Notes: generated by a model not told the origin, from the letters alone. Counted from the first letter of the stretch, positions 1 through 8,133 are shown. The stretch is 64,000 nucleotides of DNA from Micromonospora chersina (GCF_900091475.1 NZ_FMIB01000002.1:4774001-4838000); one strand, 5' to 3'. Numbers and translations: made by a program.

Positions 1-41
1 GACGTACGGCGGATCTCAGGGAACGCTCAGCCGCTGGCCCG

Positions 42-47
42 TACCGT
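42..47 (+). promoter_or_regulatory. -10 element TACCGT, leaderless start at 55
   Basis: TACCGT lies 7 nt before the ATG at 55, as in many genes of this window. No clear -35 is visible. Confidence 0.45.
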
Positions 48-54
48 GTGCCGC

Positions 55-2925
55 ATGAGATCACCGCTGCCCGTCGCGCGGATCCGGCGCGCCCTGGCCA
101 GCCGTCCCCGCCGGGTCGTCGCCGCGGTGGTGGTGGTCGTCCTGGTCGCCGCCGCCCTGGTCTGGGCGGCCCGCCCGCAGCGCCCCGACTTCCGGACCGA
201 GTCGGCAGTGGTGACCGTGCGCTCCGGACCGGCCGGCGACCAGCCGGTCGACCTGGACACCACGCTCTACCTGCCGGGCGACGCCTCGGCCCGGCACCGG
301 GTCCCGGCGGTGCTGCTGGCGCACGGCTTCGGCGGCACCAAGGAGTCGGTCCGCTCCGACGCGGAGGACCTGGTCGCCCGGGGCTACGCGGTGCTCACCT
401 GGACCGCCCGCGGGTTCGGCCGCAGCGGCGGCGAGATCCACCTGGACAGCCCCGACTACGAGGTGCGGGACGCCCAGCGGCTGCTCGACCGGCTCGCCGC
501 CCGCCCGGACATCCGCCTCGACGCGGCCGGGGACCCCCGGGTCGGCGTGGTCGGCGGCTCGTACGGCGGCGGCCTGGCCCTGCTGCTGGCCGCCCAGGAT
601 CGCCGGGTCGACGCGATCGTCCCGATGATCACCTGGAACGACCTGTCCCGCGCCTTCCTGCCGGAGAGCACCGGCAAGGCGCCCACCGAGGGCGTCTTCA
701 AGAAGGGCTGGGCCGGCATCTTCTTCGGCGGCGGCGGCAACGCCGGCTCCGGACCGGCCGGGCTGGCCGGCACCGGCGCGGCCCAGCCGGAGGGCGCCCC
801 GGCGTCGGCCGGCGCGCCCAGTCCGCAGCCCGGCGCCGGCCCGGGCACCGGCCCCGGTCGCGCCCCGGCTGGGGCCGCCGATCCGTCCTGCGGCCGGTTC
901 GCCGCCGACGTCTGTGCCGCGTACCTGCGGATCGCCACCTCCGGGCGGGCCGACGGCGCGGCGGTCGAGTTGCTGCGCCGCTCCTCGCCGGCCAAGGTGC
1001 TCGACCGGATCAAGGCACCCACCCTGCTGGTGCAGGGCGAGGCGGACACGCTCTTCCCGCTCACCGAGGCGGACGCCAACGCCCGGGGCATCGCCGCCGC
1101 CGGCACCCCGGTGCGGGTCGCGTGGTTCACCGGCGGCCACGACGGCGGCGCCGGCCCGACCTCCGACTCGGACCGGGTGAAGTTCCTGACGGCGCAGTGG
1201 CTCGACCACTACGTCAAGGGTGACGGGGAGGCGCCCGGCGACAGCTTCACCTTCTCCCGCATCGCCGGGTTCGACGCGCTCGACCGGGGCCTGGTGGCCA
1301 CCGGCTTCCGCACCGCCGACTACCCGGGCGTGACCGGGCAGGGCCGCCGCGAGGTGACGCTGTCCGGGCCGGCCCAGCCGGTCGCCAACCCGCCCAACGG
1401 CAACCCGGCGGCCATCTCGTCGGTGCCGTTCGCCGGTGCGCTCGGCTCGCTGCTGGACGGGGTGGCCGGCGACATCCCCGGCCAGCACGCCCGGTTCCAG
1501 TCCGCGCCGCTCGCCGACCCGGTCGACGTGGTGGGCGCGCCGACCGTGCGGATCCGGGCCGCCTCGGCGACCGGCGAGGCGGTGCTCTTCGTGAAGCTCT
1601 ACGACGTCGACCCGCAGGGCGCGGCCACGCTGCCCGACGGCCTGGTCGCGCCGGTCCGGCTGACCGGCCTGCCGCGGACCGTCGAGGCGGCCCAGCCGGT
1701 CACCGTCACCCTGCCGGCGATCGTTCGCCGGATCGAGGCGGGGCACCGGCTGCGGGTCGTGGTGGCCACCTCCGACCAGGCGTACGCCACCCCGGCCGAG
1801 CCGACCGTGCACACCGTGGCGCTCGGCGACGGCCCGCTGGTGCTGCCCACTGTCGACGCCTCGCCCATCCCCACCACCGCCACGGTCTGGCGCTGGGTGC
1901 TGGTCGGCCTGCTCGCCGCGATCGCGGTCGGGCTCGTCGTGGTCGTCCTGGTCGCCCGCCGCCGGCACCGCCGCCAGGACAGCTCGGTCCACCCGGCGTA
2001 CGCGGGCGTCCCGCTCGCCGTCCGCAACCTGCGCAAGGAGTACGCGGACGGCTTCGTGGCCGTCTCCGACGTGGACTTCGAGGTGCACCCCGGGCAGGTG
2101 GTCGGCCTGCTCGGCCCGAACGGCGCCGGCAAGACCACCACGCTGCGGGTGCTCATGGGGTTGACCCAGCCGACGGCCGGCGAGATATACGTGTTCGGCC
2201 ACCGGCTGGTGCCCGGCTCGCCGGTGCTCTCCCGGATCGGCGCGCTCGTCGAGGGGCCGGGCTTCCTGCCGCACCTGTCCGGGCTGGAGAACCTGCGGGC
2301 GTACTGGCGGGCCACCGGCCGGCCGTGGGCGGACGCGCACTTCGACGAGGCGCTGGAGATCGCCGGCCTGGGCGACTCGGTGCACCGGCGGACGAAGAAC
2401 TACAGCCACGGCATGCGCCAGCGGCTGGCCATCGCGCAGGCCATGCTGGGCCTGCCGGAACTGCTGGTGCTCGACGAGCCGACCGACGGGCTGGACCCGC
2501 CGCAGATCGCCGAGATGCGCCGGGTGCTCCAGCGGTACGCCACCGACGGCCGGGCGGTGCTGGTCTCCAGCCACCTGCTGGCCGAGGTGGAGCAGACCTG
2601 CACGCACGCCGTGGTGGTGAACAAGGGGCGGATCGTGGCGTCCGGCCCGGTCGAGGAGATCGTCGGCGAGTCGCCGAGCGTGCTGTTCGAGGTGAGCGAC
2701 CCGGACGCGGCCCGCACCGTGCTCGACCGGCTGGCCGGCGTACGGGTGCTGCCCGACGGCGACGGCGCGCTGGTGGTGGACACGAACGGCACCGCCCGCA
2801 GCGAGGTGGTGGCGGAACTGGTCCGGGCCGGCATCGGGGTGGACCGGGTGGTGCCCCGGCGCCGCCTGGAGGACGCGTTCCTCGCTCTGGTGGGCGAGAA
2901 CTCTCGGGGAAGCGGGGACCGGTGA
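55..2925 (+). CDS. Exported alpha/beta hydrolase (CocE/X-Pro peptidase-like) fused to an ABC transporter ATPase
   Basis: This 956-residue protein has three parts. An N-terminal membrane anchor (about residues 20-40) precedes an S15/CocE-type alpha/beta hydrolase with nucleophile S169 in GGSYGGG, acid D331 and H362 in GGHDGG, followed by a beta-rich X-Pro-peptidase C-terminal domain. A second membrane helix begins near residue 612 and is followed by RRRHRR. The rest is a complete ABC ATPase: Walker A GPNGAGKTT at 687-695, signature serine about 784 (SHGMRQ), Walker B aspartate about 807. The predicted topology puts the hydrolase outside and the ATPase inside. The permease gene overlaps the stop codon by one base, so the two should form one exporter. 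The ATG at 55 is preferred over the GTG at 46 because TACCGT lies 7 nt before it. The individual domains are certain; substrate and purpose of the fusion are unknown. Confidence 0.9.
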   Translation: MRSPLPVARIRRALASRPRRVVAAVVVVVLVAAALVWAARPQRPDFRTESAVVTVRSGPAGDQPVDLDTTLYLPGDASARHRVPAVLLAHGFGGTKESVRSDAEDLVARGYAVLTWTARGFGRSGGEIHLDSPDYEVRDAQRLLDRLAARPDIRLDAAGDPRVGVVGGSYGGGLALLLAAQDRRVDAIVPMITWNDLSRAFLPESTGKAPTEGVFKKGWAGIFFGGGGNAGSGPAGLAGTGAAQPEGAPASAGAPSPQPGAGPGTGPGRAPAGAADPSCGRFAADVCAAYLRIATSGRADGAAVELLRRSSPAKVLDRIKAPTLLVQGEADTLFPLTEADANARGIAAAGTPVRVAWFTGGHDGGAGPTSDSDRVKFLTAQWLDHYVKGDGEAPGDSFTFSRIAGFDALDRGLVATGFRTADYPGVTGQGRREVTLSGPAQPVANPPNGNPAAISSVPFAGALGSLLDGVAGDIPGQHARFQSAPLADPVDVVGAPTVRIRAASATGEAVLFVKLYDVDPQGAATLPDGLVAPVRLTGLPRTVEAAQPVTVTLPAIVRRIEAGHRLRVVVATSDQAYATPAEPTVHTVALGDGPLVLPTVDASPIPTTATVWRWVLVGLLAAIAVGLVVVVLVARRRHRRQDSSVHPAYAGVPLAVRNLRKEYADGFVAVSDVDFEVHPGQVVGLLGPNGAGKTTTLRVLMGLTQPTAGEIYVFGHRLVPGSPVLSRIGALVEGPGFLPHLSGLENLRAYWRATGRPWADAHFDEALEIAGLGDSVHRRTKNYSHGMRQRLAIAQAMLGLPELLVLDEPTDGLDPPQIAEMRRVLQRYATDGRAVLVSSHLLAEVEQTCTHAVVVNKGRIVASGPVEEIVGESPSVLFEVSDPDAARTVLDRLAGVRVLPDGDGALVVDTNGTARSEVVAELVRAGIGVDRVVPRRRLEDAFLALVGENSRGSGDR

Positions 2926-3803
2926 TGGCGCAGTCGTCTTCCGTGGGACCGGTCGGGGCGGCGACCGGTTACCGGCCGTCGGGCACCCTGCCGTTCCTGG
3001 CGGAGTTCCGCCGGCAGGCGTCGCGGCGGCGCACCCAGCTGGCGCTGGGCTTCATGGTGCTGCTGCCGCTGATCATCCTGGTCGCGTTCCAGTTCGACTC
3101 CGGCGACGACGACCGGAACGGCCGGAACGAGTTCGCCAGCCTGGTCGACCTGGCCACGTCGGGCGGGCTGAACTTCACCCTCTTCTCGATCTTCGTGTCG
3201 TCGTCCTTCCTGCTGGTCGTCGTGGTGGCGCTGTTCTGCGGTGACACGGTCGCCAGCGAGGCGAGCTGGGGCAGCCTGCGTTACCTGCTGGCCGTCCCGG
3301 TGCCCCGGGCCCGGCTGCTCACGGTGAAGCTGCTTGTCGCGCTCGCGTACTCGGCGCTGGCGCTGGTGCTGCTCGCCGGGACCGCGCTGCTCGCCGGCAC
3401 CCTGCGGTACGGCTGGTCCCCGCTGCGTAGCCAGGTCTCCGCCGAGCTGGCGCCGGCCGACGGGCTGGTCCGCCTGCTCGCCGTGCTCGGCTACCTGGCG
3501 GTCGTCCTGCTCGTGGTGGCCGGCCTGGCGTTCCTGCTCTCGGTGACCACGGACGCCGCGCTGGGCGCGGTCGGCGGTGCGGTGCTGCTGTGGATCCTCT
3601 CCAGCATCCTCGACCAGATCACCGCGCTGGGCGCCCTGCGCGCGTTCCTGCCCACCCACTTCAGCAGCGCCTGGCTGGGACTGCTGTCGACACCGGTGCA
3701 GACCGACGACGTGGTACGCGGCGCCATCTCGGCGATTGCCTACGCCACGCTCTTCTGGGGCCTGGCCTACTGGCGGTTCACGCGCAAGGACGTCACGAGC
3801 TGA
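2925..3803 (+). CDS. ABC-2 type transporter permease
   Basis: This is a 292-residue membrane protein with about six hydrophobic segments, partner of the preceding hydrolase-ATPase fusion. A cytoplasmic N-terminus (about 40 residues) leads into a first helix (FMVLLPLIILVAF), a polar loop, and then paired helices through to a short basic C-terminus. The motif GDTVASEASWGSLRYLL, with a coupling-loop arrangement after helix 2, is typical of ABC-2 permeases. The ATG at 2925 overlaps the stop of the upstream gene (TGATG), implying translational coupling. Substrate is not predictable. Confidence 0.88.
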   Translation: MAQSSSVGPVGAATGYRPSGTLPFLAEFRRQASRRRTQLALGFMVLLPLIILVAFQFDSGDDDRNGRNEFASLVDLATSGGLNFTLFSIFVSSSFLLVVVVALFCGDTVASEASWGSLRYLLAVPVPRARLLTVKLLVALAYSALALVLLAGTALLAGTLRYGWSPLRSQVSAELAPADGLVRLLAVLGYLAVVLLVVAGLAFLLSVTTDAALGAVGGAVLLWILSSILDQITALGALRAFLPTHFSSAWLGLLSTPVQTDDVVRGAISAIAYATLFWGLAYWRFTRKDVTS

Positions 3804-3819
3804 CGCCGGGACGGTAGTA

Positions 3820-3833
3820 TGGGAGCGTTCCCA
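3820..3833 (+). promoter_or_regulatory. LacI-family (CebR/CelR-like) operator candidate
   Basis: TGGGAGCGTTCCCA differs by one base from the perfect palindrome TGGGAGCGCTCCCA known as the CelR/CebR cellulose-utilisation operator in actinobacteria. It abuts a possible -10 (TAGTAT, 3815-3820) and lies about 90 nt before the DoxX gene. No glycoside hydrolase or sugar transporter gene adjoins it. Confidence 0.5.
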
Positions 3834-3922
3834 AGAAGTCTTCCCAACCATAAGGAATCAGTAACGGTCGATGCGTTGGTGCCTCATGCTGGGGATATCC
3901 ATTCCCATCTATGGAGGTTCCG

Positions 3923-4366
3923 ATGGTCCCGGCACGACTGCACGGCCCCGTGCTCTCCCTGTTCCGCATGGTCACCGGCCTGCTCTTCCTCTGTCACGGC
4001 GCGGCGTCCCTCTTCGGCGTTCTCGGCGGCAACCCGATGACCGGCGAGGCGGTACCGGTCGGCGAGTGGCCGGGCTGGTGGGCCGCGCTGATCCAGCTCG
4101 TCTGCGGCGCGTTGGTGCTCGTCGGCCTGCTCACCCGGCCCGCCGCGCTGCTCGCGTCCGGCTCGATGGCGTACGCGTACTTCGTGGTGCACCAGCCGCA
4201 CGGCGCGCTGCCGCTGCGCAACGGCGGCGAGCCGGCCGCGCTCTTCTGCTGGTCGTTCCTGCTCGTCGCGGTGCTCGGCCCGGGCACCTGGGCCCTGGAC
4301 GCCCTGCTGTCCCGACCTCGCGGAGTGGTCACCGAGCCCGCCGCCCGTCCCTCGGTCCCGGCCTGA
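3923..4366 (+). CDS. DoxX family membrane protein
   Basis: A 147-residue protein with four hydrophobic helices in the DoxX/SURF4 pattern: RMVTGLLFLCHGAASLFG, a second helix after EWPGWWAALIQLVCG, then two C-terminal helices. DoxX proteins are small inner-membrane proteins linked to redox or thiol stress in some bacteria; the role here is not known. The start at ATG 3923 is chosen because GGAGG at 3913-3917 sits 5 nt upstream; an ATG at 3911 lies inside that site. The gene stands alone behind a LacI-type operator candidate. Confidence 0.85.
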   Translation: MVPARLHGPVLSLFRMVTGLLFLCHGAASLFGVLGGNPMTGEAVPVGEWPGWWAALIQLVCGALVLVGLLTRPAALLASGSMAYAYFVVHQPHGALPLRNGGEPAALFCWSFLLVAVLGPGTWALDALLSRPRGVVTEPAARPSVPA

Positions 4367-4382
4367 CCCCGCGATCCCGGTG

Positions 4383-4410
4383 GGAGGCGGCCCCGCCGAG
4401 GGCCGTCTCC
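4383..4410. terminator. Hairpin between convergent DoxX and DUF4232 genes
   Basis: GGAGGCGGCCC (4383-4393) pairs with GGGCCGTCTCC (4400-4410) around a 6-nt loop, with one G-U pair. It lies between two convergent genes and could end transcription from both sides. Confidence 0.55.
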
Positions 4411-4433
4411 TGCCAGGATCCGGCGAGGACGCC

Positions 4434-5081
4434 TCAGAGGCGGCTGTCGGGGGTGGGTGGCAGGGAGGGCAGGTCGCTGGGGGCGGGTGGCTTCGTTGCC
4501 GACGGGCCGTCGTAGCGCTTCCACGCGCTGACGCCGAGGCGGCCGGTGTTGCCGAGGTCGATCGGCCCGTCCAGTTCGACCGGGTACGTCGGCCGACCCC
4601 GCAGCGGGGCGACGTCGAGGTGGGCGCCGTTGCTCGCCACCACCGTGGGGTCGGTGACCAGGTTGCGCCAGAGCAGCGCGGCGGCGGCCCGCTCGCCGGG
4701 GCGCAGGACGACCCGGGTGGGCGGCTGGTCGAAGCCGGCGGTGATCGGGCGCGCGCCGGGGATGACCTGGACGGTCAGCGGGTTCCCGTCGGCGTCCCGG
4801 AGGCTCGGCGCCGGATAACCACGCAGCTCGTACGGCCGGTCACCGCAGTTGACCAGTTCCAGGCCCATGGCCCGCAGGCCCATGGCGGCGTCCACCCCCA
4901 GCTCGGTGATGCGGATCCCTTCCGGCGAGCAGGCCGGCGTGGGCGGTGAGGTGCTGACGGCCGGCGTCGGACGGGCCGGCGTGGCGGGGAGACCGGGCGC
5001 GCTCCCGGGCGTCGGGGCGGGAGCGCAGGCGGCGAGCACCCCGATGCCCGCGAGGGCTCCGAAGCGCGCCGCCGTTCGCAT
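4434..5081 (-). CDS. DUF4232 domain lipoprotein
   Basis: A 215-residue secreted lipoprotein. The signal peptide ends in a lipobox (GVLAAC, cysteine near residue 19), followed by a Pro/Thr/Ala-rich linker to about residue 50. A DUF4232-like beta domain follows, beginning at CSPEGIRITELG and running through VNCGDRPYELRGYP to the conserved WRN segment. This family is common in actinobacterial envelopes and has no assigned reaction. The ATG at 5081 has CATGAT 6 nt upstream on its strand, consistent with a leaderless message. It converges with DoxX. Confidence 0.8.
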   Translation of the reverse strand: MRTAARFGALAGIGVLAACAPAPTPGSAPGLPATPARPTPAVSTSPPTPACSPEGIRITELGVDAAMGLRAMGLELVNCGDRPYELRGYPAPSLRDADGNPLTVQVIPGARPITAGFDQPPTRVVLRPGERAAAALLWRNLVTDPTVVASNGAHLDVAPLRGRPTYPVELDGPIDLGNTGRLGVSAWKRYDGPSATKPPAPSDLPSLPPTPDSRL

Positions 5082-5131
5082 CCGGCGATCATGCCAGCCG
5101 GCGGCCCTCTCGCGTTGCCCCGGGGCGGAGA

Positions 5132-5464
5132 TCAGGCGCGGGCGGGCGTGCTGAGGACCGCGTCGAGCAGCCCCGGGTAGAGGCGGTCCAGTTCGTCGCG
5201 GCGCAGCCGCACGAAGCGGCTCGTGCCGGCGACCCGGGTGCGGGTCAGGCCGGCCTCGCGCAGCACCTTGAGGTGGTGGCTGCGGGTCGCCTTGGAGACG
5301 CCGAACTCGAACGTGCCGCAGGCGTGCTCACCGCCCTCGGCGAGGGCGCGCACGATCTGCAGCCGGACGTCGTCGGCCAGGGCGGCCAGCACGGCGGTGA
5401 CCGGCACCTCGCGCAGTTCGGGTTCGTGCAGCTCCACGTGACCAGCGTAACCCATGTTCGACAT
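5132..5464 (-). CDS. ArsR family winged-helix regulator
   Basis: A 110-residue ArsR-type repressor: ALADDVRLQIVRALAEGG, then recognition helix VSKATRSHHLKVLREAGL and the wing TRTRVAGTSRFVRLRRDEL. No CxC metal site is visible, so the inducer is unlikely to be a classic thiophilic metal; similar proteins sit beside DMT exporters. It is divergent from the EamA transporter, and two identical-pattern operators lie between them, one covering its own start. The start is at ATG 5464 or 5455; both are inside the first operator. Confidence 0.85.
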   Translation of the reverse strand: MSNMGYAGHVELHEPELREVPVTAVLAALADDVRLQIVRALAEGGEHACGTFEFGVSKATRSHHLKVLREAGLTRTRVAGTSRFVRLRRDELDRLYPGLLDAVLSTPARA

Positions 5465-5473
5465 TCGTCGAAC
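5456..5473. promoter_or_regulatory. Operator 1, GTTCGA-N6-TCGAAC
   Basis: A perfect inverted repeat GTTCGA-CATTCG-TCGAAC. The symmetry extends to TGTTCGAC/GTCGAACA at 5455-5474. It overlaps the ArsR start codon and would allow autorepression. Confidence 0.7.
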
Positions 5474-5497
5474 AACCTCCTAGAGTCGGCTCCGTTG

Positions 5498-5515
5498 GTT
5501 CGACGATACTCGAAC
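5498..5515. promoter_or_regulatory. Operator 2, GTTCGA-N6-TCGAAC
   Basis: The same pattern as operator 1 with a different core (CGATAC), centred 42 bp away, four helical turns. It covers the likely -10 (GATACT, 5505-5510) of the EamA gene; that gene has AGGAG at 5518-5522 just before its start. Confidence 0.7.
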
Positions 5516-5527
5516 ATAGGAGCCGCG

Positions 5528-6493
5528 ATGCGTTACCGTTCCGCCTTCTTCCCGCTCTTCGCGGCGCTCAGCTGGGGCGTCATGTTCCCCGTGCTGGCCA
5601 CCGCGCTCGGCCGGGTGGACGCGCTCAACCTGACCACCGCCCGGTACCTGCTCGCCACCGCCGTGCTGGTGGCCCTGCTCCTGGCCCGGGAAGGGGTGGC
5701 CGCACTGGGCACCGCGCGGCGCGGGACCGAGGTGCTGCTGCTCGGCGCGCTCGGCTTCGCCGGCTTCAACACGCTCACCAACCTCGCGCTCGGGATGGCC
5801 GCCCCGCAGCAGGTCGCCCTGTTCGCCGCCACCGTGCCGGTGGTCACCCAACTGGTCCGCTGGGCGCGGGACGGCGTGCGGCCCCGGCCCGCGCTGCTCG
5901 GCCTCTCCCTGGTCGCGCTCGTCGGCGTCGGCCTGGTGATCACGCGCGGCCGGCTCGACGGGCTGGGCGAGTTCGGCCTGGGCGGGCTGCTCATGGTCGG
6001 CGCGGTGCTCGGCTGGGCGTTCTACACCCACGGGGCGAGCCGGTTCCCCGAGTGGTCGCCGCTGCGCTACACCACGCTGACCTCCGTCGCCGGCGCGCTC
6101 GCCCTGTTCGCCGTCAGCGCGGTCGCCGACCTCACCGGGCTCCAGCACGCGCCGTCCGCCGCCGATCTCGTCGCGGTCTCGCCCCAGCTCGCGTACGCGG
6201 TGCTGATCGCCGCCGTCGTCGCGGGCCTGGCCTGGAACATCGGCGTGCGCCGGCTCGGGCCCGCCGACGCCGCGCTGTTCATGAACCTGGTGCCGGTGAC
6301 CACGTTCGTGGTCCAGCTCTTGCGCGGCTACCGGCCGGGCACGGTGGAGCTGGTCGGCGCCGGGCTGACCGTGGCCGCCCTGGTGGCCGCGAACCTCGTC
6401 ACCCGTACCCGGAAGGCGCCCGCCGCTCCGGCGGCGGTCGCGGTGACCGACCGCGTCGCGGTGATCGAGCCGGTGGCGGTGGTCGCGCGCTGA
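5528..6493 (+). CDS. EamA/DMT family transporter
   Basis: A 321-residue integral membrane protein with about ten helices arranged as two EamA repeats, a drug/metabolite transporter. The first repeat starts at the N-terminus (FFPLFAALSWGVMFPVLATALG), the second near AFYTHGASRFPEWSPLRYTTLTS. The tail is Ala/Val-rich and cytoplasmic. The start at ATG 5528 is set by AGGAG 5 nt upstream; longer upstream reading would run through the operators. It is probably repressed by the divergent ArsR protein and exports whatever that regulator senses. Substrate is unknown. Confidence 0.87.
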   Translation: MRYRSAFFPLFAALSWGVMFPVLATALGRVDALNLTTARYLLATAVLVALLLAREGVAALGTARRGTEVLLLGALGFAGFNTLTNLALGMAAPQQVALFAATVPVVTQLVRWARDGVRPRPALLGLSLVALVGVGLVITRGRLDGLGEFGLGGLLMVGAVLGWAFYTHGASRFPEWSPLRYTTLTSVAGALALFAVSAVADLTGLQHAPSAADLVAVSPQLAYAVLIAAVVAGLAWNIGVRRLGPADAALFMNLVPVTTFVVQLLRGYRPGTVELVGAGLTVAALVAANLVTRTRKAPAAPAAVAVTDRVAVIEPVAVVAR

Positions 6494-6561
6494 TTCAGCG
6501 GGCCGGCGGGGCCGGGGCTCACACCGTGGGAACCCGGCTCCGCCGCGCCCCGGCGCGCGCA

Positions 6562-6567
6562 TAGACT
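6562..6567 (+). promoter_or_regulatory. -10 element TAGACT for the SAM-I leader
   Basis: TAGACT lies about 19 nt before the first paired base of the riboswitch, placing the start of the RNA near 6574. The -35 is weak. Confidence 0.4.
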
Positions 6568-6585
6568 CGGCGGCACAACTGCATA

Positions 6586-6718
6586 CCTCATCCAGAGGGG
6601 CTGAGGGATACGGCCCGATGACGCCCCGGCAACCACCCGCGCGCTCGACGACGAGCGACCGCGGGCAGGTGCCAATTCCGTCCCCGCCGCACCCGGCGAT
6701 GCGGGGAAAGATGAGAGG
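6586..6718 (+). ncRNA. SAM-I (S-box) riboswitch
   Basis: The conserved S-box core is visible: CTCATCCAGAG at the 5' side of P1, GGGCTGAGGGA, CGGCCCGATGA, CCCCGGCAACC, then GCAGGTGCCAATTCC and the closing GATGAG. P1 pairs CTCATC (6587-6592) with GATGAG (6710-6715). The 3' strand of P1 runs into the purine-rich ribosome site GAGAGGA (about 6713-6719) of the next gene, so control is probably at translation. A small hairpin GAGG-AAAT-CCTC (6715-6726) can also cover that site. Class assignment is from the core sequence. Confidence 0.9.
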
Positions 6719-6729
6719 AAATCCTCGAC

Positions 6730-8019
6730 ATGACGTCGACGCTTCCCGCCGCCTCCGGCATCGACACCACCCTCAGCCCGGCCCGCGCCCTGGTCTGTCG
6801 CGCCTGCTCCGCGCGCTACCCGCTGGCCGCCCAGCACGCCTGTTACGAGTGCTTCGGCCCGCTGGAGGTCGACTACGACACGACGGCGCTGGCCGCCGTC
6901 ACCCGCGAGCAGATCGAGGCCGGCCCGAACAGCATCTGGCGGTACGCCGCACTGCTCCCCGCCGGCCAGGACCCGGCCACCCGCGTCACCCTCGACCCGG
7001 GCCTGACCCCGCTGGTCGCCGCCCCGCACCTCGCCGCCGAGCTGGGCATCACCGCCCCGCTCTGGGTCAAGGACGACAGCGGCAACCCGACCCACTCCTT
7101 CAAGGACCGGGTGGTCTCGGTCGCGCTGACCGCCGCCCGGGCGCTCGGCTTCACCCGCTACGCCTGCGCCTCCACCGGAAACCTGGCCAACTCGGTGGCC
7201 GCCCACGCGGCCCGGGCCGGGGTGCCCTCGGTGGTCTTCATCCCCAGCGACCTGGAGCAGGGCAAGGTGGTGACCACCGCCGTCTACGGCGGCGACCTGG
7301 TGGCCATCGACGGCTCGTACGACGACGTGAACCGGCTCTGCGGCGAGCTGGTCGAGACCGACGAGTTCGAGGACACCGCGTTCGTCAACGTGAACGTGCG
7401 GCCCTACTACGCGGAGGGCTCGAAGACCCTCGGCTACGAGGTGGCCGAGCAGCTCGGCTGGCGGATCCCGGCCCAGGTGGTCATCCCGATGGCCAGCGGC
7501 GAGCTGCTCACCAAGATCGACAAGGCGTTCGCCGAGCTGGTCGAGATCGGGCTGGTCGAGGCGCCGGCCGGCGGCTGGAAGGTGTTCGGCGCCCAGTCCG
7601 CCGGCTGCAACCCGATCGCCACCGCGCTGCACGCCGACACCGACACCATCGTCCCGGTCAAGCCGACCGGCATCGCCAAGTCGCTGAACATCGGCGACCC
7701 GGCCGCCGGCCTCTACGCGCTGGAGGCGGTGCGCCGCACCGGCGGCTGGATGGAGTACGCCGACGACGACGAGATCCGCGCCGGCATCCGGCTGCTCGCC
7801 CGGACCACCGGCGTCTTCGCCGAGACGGCCGGCGGCGTCACCGTGGCGGTGCTGCGCAAGCTTGTCGAGTCCGGCCGGCTCGACCCGACGGCGGAGACGG
7901 TCGTGTTCAACACCGGCGAGGGCCTCAAGACCCTCGACGCGGTCGCCGCCGAGGTCGGCCCCACCCACCGCATCAAGCCCAGCCTGCGCGCCGCCCGCGA
8001 CGCCGGCCTCCTCTCCTGA
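6730..8019 (+). CDS. thrC: Threonine synthase-like PLP enzyme under SAM control
   Basis: A 429-residue fold-type II PLP enzyme of the threonine synthase family (O-phosphohomoserine to threonine plus phosphate). The N-terminus carries a zinc-ribbon-like pair of motifs, C23-x2-C26 and C38-x2-C41, as in archaeal/plant-type enzymes. The PLP lysine is K125 in HSFKDR, followed by STGNLANS and the phosphate-binding SAGCNP region. It follows a SAM-I riboswitch, which normally marks methionine or SAM genes. It is not next to hom or thrB here, so it may be a second copy with a methionine-pathway role; that part is inference. Confidence 0.82.
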   Translation: MTSTLPAASGIDTTLSPARALVCRACSARYPLAAQHACYECFGPLEVDYDTTALAAVTREQIEAGPNSIWRYAALLPAGQDPATRVTLDPGLTPLVAAPHLAAELGITAPLWVKDDSGNPTHSFKDRVVSVALTAARALGFTRYACASTGNLANSVAAHAARAGVPSVVFIPSDLEQGKVVTTAVYGGDLVAIDGSYDDVNRLCGELVETDEFEDTAFVNVNVRPYYAEGSKTLGYEVAEQLGWRIPAQVVIPMASGELLTKIDKAFAELVEIGLVEAPAGGWKVFGAQSAGCNPIATALHADTDTIVPVKPTGIAKSLNIGDPAAGLYALEAVRRTGGWMEYADDDEIRAGIRLLARTTGVFAETAGGVTVAVLRKLVESGRLDPTAETVVFNTGEGLKTLDAVAAEVGPTHRIKPSLRAARDAGLLS

Positions 8020-8133
8020 CCCGCCCCCGACCCGGCCGGGCGGGGGAGGGCGGATCGCCCGGCCGGGGGATTGGGGTGATCCGCTGGGTAACTGGCTTTT
8101 CGCTGTGAGTGTGGAAAACGCGCCGACAAGGAC

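Noticed and set aside
61..2607. An 848-codon open frame antisense to the hydrolase-ABC gene
   Set aside because: It has no promoter, ribosome site or recognisable motif, and its composition (Gln, Arg, His, Gly, Val rich) is typical of the antisense frame of a high-GC gene. The same applies to other long antisense frames, such as 15747-20303 and 24631-27819 beyond the aminotransferase.
3871..4515. A frame overlapping DoxX that starts MRWCLMLG
   Set aside because: It becomes Arg/Ala/Pro-rich like a shifted-frame shadow, and the DoxX frame has the ribosome site and membrane helices.
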